A stretch of DNA of 64,000 nt from contig JAXBDG010000014.1 in assembly GCA_036320915.1 (NCBI GenBank), positions 1,426,001 through 1,490,000 of the forward strand. The letters are read 5' to 3'. The translations under genes were made by a program, and so were the position numbers. This document shows positions 1 through 8,382 of this stretch, piece by piece (the first letter of the stretch is position 1; each line of letters starts with the position of its first letter). Under the pieces are notes generated by a model, which saw nothing but the letters and a program-made list of their open reading frames with translations, had not been told where the DNA came from and did not search any database. This DNA is from Linnemannia elongata. Lineage: Eukaryota; Mortierellomycota; Mortierellomycetes; Mortierellales; Mortierellaceae.

Positions 1-657
1 CGTCGAATTGTGTCGACAGACCGGCTTGGGAATGTTCGAATCTGGGATTTGTTCAGTTGTGATTGTAGAGTAGTCGGGAGAATTGGCGACTATGTAAACC
101 ATTGGGCCTTATCGACTTCGTCCGGTAGTATGAAGGTTGCTTCTAAAGGCTCTACGAGCCACGATATCGAGCTTTGGGACGTGGAGAGTGGGCACATTCA
201 ACAAACGCTAAAGCATGACGACCATGCTCAATGCTTTGAGTTTTCGTCCTGTGGCCAGTGGTTGAGCGTAGGCATGTCTCGTTCAGTTTGGCTCTGGAAT
301 TTCGTCGCTAACGCGTCGGCGGAAGGAGGAGGAGGAACTGGAGAGTGGAAATGTTTGGTGCGTGTCCGAGATATCTTTGGAGAGGTCAACAGCATCGCAT
401 GGAAACTTGGCGCTTTGGAGTTTAGTACCGGATGTGCGAATGGGTCTCTTCAATTGTGGAGACTGGTGGAGACGTCGACCTCGTTGTCGGACGAATGGTC
501 GGTTCAGTTAGTTTGGAGCGCTGGAAATCCTGTTTTAGCTGCCTCAGGTGTCGTTTTTGCCGATACTGTTGGTCTCTCCTCAGCTAATCAGGAATTACTC
601 ACTCAGCGTTGCAAGGGTACTGTCGTTCATAGACACGCTAGATATGCTCATTTATAA
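1..657 (+). CDS. WD40-repeat protein, 3' end of a gene cut by the window edge
   Basis: The frame is open from base 1 and stops with TAA at 655-657, so about 218 C-terminal residues are visible and the true start lies outside. At least four WD-like blades can be read from their closing motifs: VRIWDL, IELWDV, VWLWNF and LQLWRL. The tail reads VGLSSANQELLTQR, a closing motif I associate with large NACHT/STAND-type WD40 proteins of Mortierella relatives (recalled, not searched). If so, this is the ligand-sensing propeller of a signalling ATPase, but no ATPase domain is visible here. No intron is seen in the visible part. It converges on the pirin relic. Confidence 0.75.
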   Translation, partial: RRIVSTDRLGNVRIWDLFSCDCRVVGRIGDYVNHWALSTSSGSMKVASKGSTSHDIELWDVESGHIQQTLKHDDHAQCFEFSSCGQWLSVGMSRSVWLWNFVANASAEGGGGTGEWKCLVRVRDIFGEVNSIAWKLGALEFSTGCANGSLQLWRLVETSTSLSDEWSVQLVWSAGNPVLAASGVVFADTVGLSSANQELLTQRCKGTVVHRHARYAHL

Positions 658-717
658 CCGGTTTAATTGCTACTGAAGTCGAATGGCGCGTCATTTAATA
701 ACATATTTTATTTTTAT

Positions 718-1262
718 CTATTGAATTCTGTGCATGTTTTTATTCATTGTAGTACTAGCGTTGCTGAAATACATTTTGTACAAGGAGTAAAGAAGTACAG
801 TATACTTCTTTGAAGCACCATTCGGGTTAGTTATTCTTCCCCTTTCAAACCCATTCTCACTCCCATGATAATCCCGATAAGTCTCATAAACCTCCTCTCT
901 TGTATTCACCACAAACAGGCCAATCTGAACCACTGACTCCTTCAACGACTCCCCCCGCTATCATTACAAGATGCGCTACCTCATCCTTTGTCTGGATTCT
1001 GACGGTGCTAGTACGATCCTTGGAGAAGTGGAGGGGGCCATGATGAGTTTTTGCCTCAGTCTCGCTGTTAGGATCCCTAATGTATGAGGTATCGCCGAGA
1101 ACGTAAATGATTCCGTTGTATGTTGCCGGGATGGTTTGGGTGACGGTTTGGTTCTGTCCATCTTGAAGTCGAGGAACTTTGTCCATGTGCAGCTATATAT
1201 TTGAGACTTGAATCTGTAAGACACTCCTACGGCGATTTTGGTGACGACACCATCCTGGTTAC
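718..1262 (-). pseudogene. Pirin-like gene, 5'-truncated and frameshifted
   Basis: Read on the minus strand, three frame segments line up in order with the C-terminal cupin domain of pirin. The first (about 1262-1160) has FKSQIYS and FLDFKMD. The second (about 1160-955) has TIPATYNGIIYVLG, a HH pair, and HLVMIAG. The third (about 950-790) has VVQIGLFVVNTREE and ENGFERG. The first shift is near 1155-1165. The second falls in the C6 run at 951-956, where one base fewer would rejoin the frames. A plausible acceptor (TTTTCTCAG) sits just before 1262, but no upstream exon fits before the neighbouring gene's stop at 1451. The N-terminal cupin, which carries pirin's metal ligands, is therefore absent. 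Part of the damage could be sequencing error, but the missing half argues for a relic. Confidence 0.65.
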
Positions 1263-1450
1263 CTGAGAAAATCGGCTACAGGGCTGGATAATACGAATGA
1301 AGCAGCTAACGCCAAAATGTAGTTCGTTTTTTGGACCATCGATGGTCAATCACGCTGATTTGGCAACTCAAACAAACAAAGAAATGTTTGGGTGAGACGT
1401 TAGAAAAAGCTGTATTAAATGTATAATGGCTTGAGCTCGAAAAAAAAGAA

Positions 1451-2780
1451 CTAATCTACACGTTCAGGAATAGAAAAGACGGGAACAAACACCGTCGTCC
1501 TTAATTTGTTTAATCCCGCATTAATGGCGGCATTCTCGCTCGTACTCCCGTACCCTTTCAGAACCACCGTCCTCGCCTCGGTAGCCTCCAAGAACTTTTG
1601 AGTCGCCTCCAAGGTCGTATCCAGAACCATCACCGCCACCTTACCCTCGTTCACGCCCTGCATCAATTTTAGATCCACCAATTTGACAGTCCCAAGGAAC
1701 TGCTCCGGTCTGTCGGACTCGTCGTCTGAGGCAGGCAACCATACGGCAAGTTGGAGGTCTCCGAGAGTCAATGCCAGCTGACTTGGATTGTTGACATCAA
1801 ACAGCGCCTTGATCGTCACTTCATAGGCTGAAGATCTCACCACCTCCGTGATCTCTGTGCATTTCAAATCAGGCAGACTGTTCAGTCCCCGAAGCGTTAG
1901 GTCTGATATAAAGTCGACACCATGGATGGTATGAATCCCCAAGAGTCCCAAGTTGATCACAATATCCGCCGAACCTTTGACAGAAAAAGTGTGGTCAGGT
2001 TTGGTGGTGAGTTCCGAGACGAAATCAGCAAAGACCGAGTGGGCGGTGGGGAAGACGGTCATGGTACAGGTCGAAATGGAGGAGGTGACGCTGGCGCCAT
2101 CGACTACTGAGGCGGGGGTGAAGGGCGATTCCAGTTGTCCTACGTCCTTGCCTTCTTCCTATTTTGGGCAATGTGTATGGGAGGAGAGAAGAGGGTTGTT
2201 AGAGGCTCATTGTCTTTTTTTGTGGTTATGATCCTGAGCAGTGGTAGTCTGATTTTTTTCCTGAGCAATGGTAGCGTGTGTTTCTATAGTAATGGATGGT
2301 AGTGGTGTCCATGTCCATGTTCATATGCTCTGTTCATTGTCCGTGCTCTCATTGTGTCCCTCTGGTCTTGTGTCCGTGTGCTCTTTACCTGGATAATAAT
2401 CTAGGCGAAGAGAGAAAAAAAAGGGGGAAATAAAGAGTTAGGGTATGGTCTAAAAACAAAAAAAGTCTGAAAAAAAGAAAAAGCCTTGGCGCACATGTTT
2501 CCAACGAAACCGTATCCCCCATTCACCCCCCCCCCCCCCCCCCCCCCCACATATTTCTTATACTCCACATCTCCCTCTAAATCCTTACTCGAAGCTGAAC
2601 CTTCTGAACAGGCCATTTGAATCCAGGGATACGAGCCAGACGTGCAACGAGGCGGTTGGAAGAGACGATGGTGGACCAATGGTTGGGTCCTGTCATGTCA
2701 ATTGATAGGTCCTCGAGGTCGATATGTTTGACGACGTGGATGTCGAATTTGCTCTTTAAGGCGTTCACGAATATGGCCAT
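1451..2780 (-). CDS. Short DUF3712-family protein, single terminal module, two exons
   Basis: The model has exon 1 at 2780-2589 and exon 2 at 2158-1451, giving 299 residues. The donor reads CGA|GTAAGG and the acceptor AAATAG|GAAG, both phase 0. The joined protein aligns end to end with one late module of the two large DUF3712 proteins at 25.7 and 36.2 kb: IDMTGPNHWS against MDFACATCVW, GKDVGQLESPFTP against ENGQLVGTLNTP, and DVNNPSQLALTLGDLQ against NIHNPSQLTLNIGTLG. It has neither the transmembrane segment nor the early modules of those proteins, and no signal peptide. The 430-nt intron carries a 23-base C run. The leader upstream of 2780 is pyrimidine-rich on the sense strand, as for other genes here. 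It is either a functional stand-alone module or a truncated copy. Splicing across the homopolymer is inferred. Confidence 0.6.
2526..2548. repeat. Poly-C homopolymer (23 bases)
   Basis: An unbroken C run lies inside the predicted intron of the short DUF3712 gene, where it reads as G on the sense strand. Its length may be uncertain in the assembly. Confidence 0.9.
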
Positions 2781-2998
2781 TGTTTCGAGTGGAGGGGGGG
2801 TGGTAGTGGTGGTGGTGGTTGAGTTTGGTTTGGGCGATTGTGTAGTTTTGTAGAATGAGTTTGAGGAGGAAAAAGAAGGAAGGGGATAAGAGGAGGTATA
2901 GAGATGATTTGGTGGGTAGAAATGATGAACAGCAGAGAAGGGAATGGAGATGAAGGGAAGGGAGGAAAGAAGAGGAAGAAAGGGAAGGGACGAAAGGG

Positions 2999-3032
<34 letters not shown>

Positions 3033-3629
3033 AGGAAAACGAAAAAGTAAAGAAAGGGGGAAAAAAAAGGGAAGAATTGAAGAGGTGGAGAAATAAAGAG
3101 GGAAATGCAAACGCAAATGCAAATGCAAAATGTGAACCGAAGGGAACACAAAAACACAAATAAAAATAATACATCGGGCAAACTGCATGTGACAAAACTA
3201 GTGTGTGTATTGAAGATATGAACGATGGTAATGAAGCAGTAGTATGAGGAAGAGGGGCCAACAGCAAACAAAATGATGACATACCTGCGTTGTTGGAGAA
3301 CAGAGGTAATAATCGCATTTTCTTTCCTTTCCATTATTTCCTTCCATTATTTCCTTCCATGTCTCCCGATCTTGTATCCCTCCCTTTCTCCTTTGTGTAC
3401 ACTTTTGTGTGACCAAGGAAAAGTCGAAAAATAAATCAATTTGCACCTTGGGCAAGATGAAATGTATCGTTCTCTACTTTGCTGCTTGTTCCCTTTTTCC
3501 TCACTCCCTTCCGACCTTCTTCTTTCCCCTCTTCTTCATTTTCCAACTCTTTTCTCTCACCGCCACCACTCCCACCTAACTCAACAAAACCGCCCACTTT
3601 AACCTTTCAGCAGGACCGACCACCCAGCA
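2781..3629. other. Intergenic low-complexity stretch between divergent genes
   Basis: I see no gene. The stretch holds purine-rich sequence (2860-3110) that reads as a CT-rich leader for the minus-strand gene at 2780. It also has an A run of 31 at 2999-3029, a short tandem of an ACGCAA/ATGCAA hexamer near 3107-3130, and a CT-rich tract at 3490-3570 that precedes F-box gene 1. Open frames here encode only Phe/Ser/Pro-rich low-complexity peptides. Confidence 0.7.
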
Positions 3630-5798
3630 ATGAAGCATCAGGTAACAAACAATACAGCAACAACCAACAACGGAAACCCCACTCCTTGCAACAGGGTCTT
3701 CGCGATCCCAGAGCTTTTGGAGCAGATAGCGCACCACCTTGACTTTGACACCTTGGAGAATGGGACAAACCTCGGTTTGGTTTGTCATCTCTGGCACAGG
3801 TACGACACCCTTTCTATGCACACACACACACACACACACACACTCCACTCTCCCGAACACGGCTATCTCTTGGACCCATGTTCCCTTCTACACATGAAAT
3901 CTGACCCTCTACTTTCTTCACATTTGTTTAGTGTATTGGAACAGTACATATGGAGGAGCGTCATGTTAAAGGACAACGCCAAAAAGAGAGTGAGAATACT
4001 CCAACTTCACGGGAACCTTATACGCCACCTGCGCTGCCACCGCGTCGACAAGTCACTCCTCCGGTCCATCGCACGACATACACCTAGCCTCGAGACTATC
4101 CATCTCACATTCGACAAGCACTCTCTCTGGGCGACCCCGGACCATCTTGGAGAGATATTCTTTCGATTACAGGATCGACTTGTGAGCGTGTCGCTTTTGT
4201 TTGATTCCTATATTATCGATTCGAAATGGCTGGAGAATCTAAAGTTGTTGAAGGGTATTACGAAGCTGGTGTTAACGGCCAGCGAGTACACCGAGAACCA
4301 GGTCCATATATGTGCGCAGGTGCTGGATTGTTGTCCTGGGTTGGAAGATTTTGAACTTACCTGTAAGGACGTGCCTGTGGATTATGAGATTGCTTCGGGG
4401 AGGGAGGGAGGAGGTGCTTTGAATCGGTGGTGGACTGGGGTGCAGAAAGGGGTGGTCTCTGCGGTCGATAAGTTGCCTACCATTGGACGACAACAAGCAG
4501 CAGCCTTGGCATCGGTACCTCCACCAATAGGACTATCCAGTAAGAGTTCTTCTGTGGCAACATCGACATCGACGACATCATTAGCAACATCAGTGGTGCA
4601 AAGAACAGCAGACTCTCGGGGGAAACGGCAAATCATAGATTCCTTTTGCGGCATGTACCTACACAACAGCCTGCGACGGTTCAAGCTCAGCAACCATGCC
4701 TATGACCCTATCTATTTCACCTGCTTTACCCAGCACTGCCTTAACCTCAAGGAAATCGACATGCACTGTGCAAGGGCAATGATCGAGCCATACCACTGGA
4801 TCAGATTCGCATCTGCCTGTCCTCGGCTTCGTTCGCTAAGAGCTCACTTCTGTAGCACTAAATACGATATGGGTGACCAAAAACATGTCCTCGCCCTGTT
4901 CCCTCGGCTTGAGCTCTTGTCGGCTTCGATCGGAGGCCTCATGCACTGGTCTGATTGGAAGGCTACCGTCATTGATGACTGTTTGGCAACCCATTCACAA
5001 GACCACCCTAGTAGGTCAACGACACCACTCGCCTTGAGAACCCTCCACCTCCGGAGTTACTTTGGAACCCTCGAAAACCTACTCGAGATCTTGTCAATCA
5101 ACTCTCCCTTACTCGCCTTCGACACCCTAGTCGTCGGGTTTCTCAAAGAATTCCGAGAGTACTCAGAGAATGCGACATTTCCAGGCAAGCCGGAACCCTA
5201 CATCAGGCGCAAGTATGGCTCGATCTTCTATCACCTCAACATGACAGAGATGCCCTGGAACGCGGTCCTGAAAGTATCACTGACACGGCTGGATGTCTCA
5301 GCGATGATTCTTGCGGACCAAACCGTGGTTAGGATCATGTTTAGACGATTCCAAGAGTTGGAGAACCTGCGAGCGTTTTCTGTGTCCGCCCTTCATCTCC
5401 ATTACTGGATGTCGAGCACTTTTTCATTCACTATGCCGACTTTCACGACCTTGACCTCACTTCCCAGCAACATCACCAACACAACCATACCAGACAACTA
5501 CGCCAACTCAACCGTCAGCACTCACTACCACGACGACCTTGTCCACCTCCCAAAAGTCGAGTACCACTTGCCATCTATCCAAGATCTGATCGTTGAGCCT
5601 TTCATAACACACATTAGAGCCCCTCGAAAATGGATGACGGTCGACGAAACGGTGCATGCGCTCGCTGCCATGCCAGGTCTTGAATATTTTTGTCCTCGAG
5701 GAGAGTGTATGGAGGACGAGACGCTCAAGGCATTGAGGCGTGTGTTCCCGAGGCAGTTCATGACCATTCCCGAGGAACGCCTCGACTGGTTGGTGTGA
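3630..5798 (+). CDS. F-box/leucine-rich protein 1
   Basis: F-box proteins bind Skp1 through the F-box and bring substrates to SCF ubiquitin ligases; the C-terminal leucine-rich part usually binds the target. The F-box lies at about residues 17-57 (PCNRVFAIPELLEQI ... LVCHLWHR). It is followed by irregular leucine-rich sequence and a C-terminal block shared with the other family members here (AAMPGLEYF ... VFPRQF ... PEERLDWLV). The preferred model is exons 3630-3799 and 3932-5798, giving 678 residues, with donor CACAG|GTACGA and acceptor TTTAG|TGTA. The 132-nt intron has no stop and is a multiple of three, so the unspliced form also reads through, with 722 residues. Splicing is favoured because every paralogue here has an intron at this exact point and because the retained piece is a (CA)n-coded His/Thr stretch. 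An AATAAA follows at about 5821. The substrate is unknown. Confidence 0.85.
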   Translation: MKHQVTNNTATTNNGNPTPCNRVFAIPELLEQIAHHLDFDTLENGTNLGLVCHLWHRYDTLSMHTHTHTHTLHSPEHGYLLDPCSLLHMKSDPLLSSHLFSVLEQYIWRSVMLKDNAKKRVRILQLHGNLIRHLRCHRVDKSLLRSIARHTPSLETIHLTFDKHSLWATPDHLGEIFFRLQDRLVSVSLLFDSYIIDSKWLENLKLLKGITKLVLTASEYTENQVHICAQVLDCCPGLEDFELTCKDVPVDYEIASGREGGGALNRWWTGVQKGVVSAVDKLPTIGRQQAAALASVPPPIGLSSKSSSVATSTSTTSLATSVVQRTADSRGKRQIIDSFCGMYLHNSLRRFKLSNHAYDPIYFTCFTQHCLNLKEIDMHCARAMIEPYHWIRFASACPRLRSLRAHFCSTKYDMGDQKHVLALFPRLELLSASIGGLMHWSDWKATVIDDCLATHSQDHPSRSTTPLALRTLHLRSYFGTLENLLEILSINSPLLAFDTLVVGFLKEFREYSENATFPGKPEPYIRRKYGSIFYHLNMTEMPWNAVLKVSLTRLDVSAMILADQTVVRIMFRRFQELENLRAFSVSALHLHYWMSSTFSFTMPTFTTLTSLPSNITNTTIPDNYANSTVSTHYHDDLVHLPKVEYHLPSIQDLIVEPFITHIRAPRKWMTVDETVHALAAMPGLEYFCPRGECMEDETLKALRRVFPRQFMTIPEERLDWLV
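3819..3843. repeat. (CA)n microsatellite inside the F-box gene 1 intron
   Basis: About 12 uninterrupted CA units lie between the inferred donor at 3800 and acceptor at 3931. Length changes by single CA units would break the read-through frame but leave the spliced product unchanged. Confidence 0.9.
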
Positions 5799-7257
5799 GT
5801 TTGAGCTCTGTTGCAAAGACCAATAAAAGTCAAAACTGGTTTCTCTTCTTTTTCTCCAAGCCCGCATTCCTCGTAACACAGCGCTACACGGTCAACAATT
5901 CTATCTCTCATCGTGACTCTTCAACAATAACGGACTATGGATCGCGTTACCTTGTTAGTTTTAAGCGAAGCAAAGAAGAAAAAAAGCGTATAGCCGTTAA
6001 AGCGTGCCATATTTGAAAAGCGTGTCACTAAAGCGTATCCCTTCTTGTATGCTCAGTCAGCATTCTGACCAATTGAACTTGTTTTGAGGGAACTCTCAGT
6101 GGATGTGTAGGTTGCAAATGGGATAGAACGTTGAGCAGGAGAAGGAGAAGAGAAGCCATCGTTGGTCAAAAATTGGCGAATGCTATTCGATGCAAAAAGG
6201 ACAATCACATTGACAATATAAAAAGGACACAGATTGTCGGACTCCACTCCATGCATGTGGAGGAAGGTTGGATGTAAACAAAGGAGTGGCATTCGGCCCC
6301 TATAGTTCATCCTCCCCTTTTTCTCAAGAATGAGTGCAAGACATTAGTCAACAAACAATAAACAATAACGATCTGTGTAGCACGCCCTCAGCCCTCAACG
6401 GTATTACTTTGCTCATATTTCTGTCTCGATCGCTTGTCAGTGTTTAGGCTCCGCGCAGATAGGAATATGCGCGCGAGAGAAGGAACCTGTAACGCGTGCA
6501 ATTACATGTCGTTATCAATTTTCTGTTGATTGACACCGTAGAAGGCCATTGGTCAATGTTTGTTTCTCCGTTATTCGAACAGCGAACACTCAATTTTGCC
6601 ACCATTCAAGTCAGGTACGTAAAGACATACACAGGCATACCATTCATTTACACATGCTGGAAACCCAGGAGGACTATTCGCTCCTAAAGAAGATATAAGG
6701 TATTAGGAAGAAGAGTACAGAAAGCATGAGGCAGGCTGTGGTAAGGCAGTGATGGCTGGATGTCTTGAAGGGAAGGGAAGAAGTGGGCGTTATCATCTTC
6801 TGAGTGGAGAGCTCAGATGTACTGTACAGATGTACGCCGGAAAGGGATGTACTCTTGTGTTGTCCAGTTCGAGTAATTGGACAGCAGGACAACACAATGC
6901 GGTGAATGGAGTTGAGTGGAGTGTGCGAATGAATATGAGAAAGTAGAGAGCAAGAGTGGCGGATGACCCTTTTGGAGTATCGATAATGGCAATTAACGCT
7001 CTCGTTTTGATGAATGAAAAAAGTCCAATAAGCTGAGCTGGGGCTCTCAACAATAAGAAAAAATAAACAGACGGGCTGGATGGCTGGCTGGGATGGCTGG
7101 GCTGGCGTAGATGCAGTTCAAGGAAGTGTCTGCCGCATGGATAGCATGGGGTATTCTGGCAAGAAGAGAGGAGAAGAATAGTAGAGCCACCCACTCTTTA
7201 GACAAATGAGAGTGAAGAGATTATATATGGGACATGAGATGAGAGCAAGAAGAAGAA

Positions 7258-7314
<57 letters not shown>

Positions 7315-8382
7315 TGAACGACCAAAGTCCAAAAGACTGAAACGGCGCATATCATCCACACACATCCCCCCTCCCTTCCCTCTTTTTTGTAATCAAAAGG
7401 CAAAAAGCAAAAAGGTGGTTGCAGCCACAGTCGATTTGATGGTGCCAATGCCATGCAATATCTGTTTGTATGATGACTCCCTGAAGTGTGTCCAATTGTC
7501 TCTCTTCATTTTTATATTTTATTTTATTTTATTTTTGCTCAAACAGATTCTTTTTCTTATTCTCCTCTTCTCTCCCTCCACTTCTTTCCTTCGTTGCCAT
7601 CATCCACTTCCTTTTCATCATCTCATCCCGCCACCACTTTCTCTTCCTTTAGTCATCCTTCTTTTTCTAATCCTTGTCCCTCATCATCTGCCTCTTCTCT
7701 GTGTCACAACCACTACATAGAAGACCCTCCTCCCCCCTTCCCGCCCGCCCCCTTCCCTTCCCCCGCTCTTTCTTTTACTCCTTCTCCCTTTTCCTTCTTC
7801 CTTTCCTCAACTCCGCACTTACTGGACATCCCTAGCCCAAGGGCCCCCTTTCTTCCTACTGCATACACACACCCACACCAACACACGAGGTAATTCATTC
7901 ACCAGACACTACACCCAGTTCGAGTCACAGCAAACAACCAACCTGACGGACGAGTCTGTTGTCGTGTGGCCATAGGCCAGCAATCACCCAACCTGGTGCT
8001 TTTCGGAACAGACAGCTACACAAGTCATACCTACAGTCAGTCAGTCATTCAGTCAGCTCATCAGTCAACACACACATACGACCTTCTCTCCTCCTGATGT
8101 CTGCCTGCCCCCCTTATTTACTTACAGGCGACCCTTTTCGTTTCTGCTTTGCCAGCGCTACCAGGAACACAACCTACTCGCAACAACACAACACAACACA
8201 ACACAAAACAATACTGCAGCACATAGATCTGATGCAACGTGCCACGAAAACCAACTCCAACGACAAACAATACCTTTCTTGTGTGAGCTTTGATTCGAGT
8301 CTTTGGACTGGTGGCAAAGAAGAACGTCAATCTAACCTTTCATCATCTTGATCGTCAAAAAAAACAACAATAGTTTGTTCCG
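5799..8382. other. Intergenic region and long CT-rich leader of the SKT5-like gene
   Basis: No gene was recognised. Notable content is a (GA)n run of about 46 bases at 7265-7310, a GGCTGG-rich patch near 7075-7110, and a strongly pyrimidine-rich stretch at 7500-7860 followed by A/C-rich sequence up to the start at 8383. The last part probably belongs to the promoter and long 5' leader of the downstream gene. Open frames in it are low complexity. Confidence 0.6.
7265..7310. repeat. (GA)n microsatellite
   Basis: A near-perfect AG dinucleotide run of about 23 units in intergenic sequence. Confidence 0.95.

Noticed and set aside
2698..3334. Several overlapping minus-strand frames of about 200 codons
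   Set aside because: They are Phe/Ser/Pro-rich products of homopolymers and CT-rich leader sequence. Only the short tail from 2780 down matches a real protein family.
7415..7893. Plus-strand frames of 100-135 codons
   Set aside because: They are made of pyrimidine-rich leader sequence upstream of the SKT5-like gene; the Phe/Leu/Ser/Pro composition has no domain signal.
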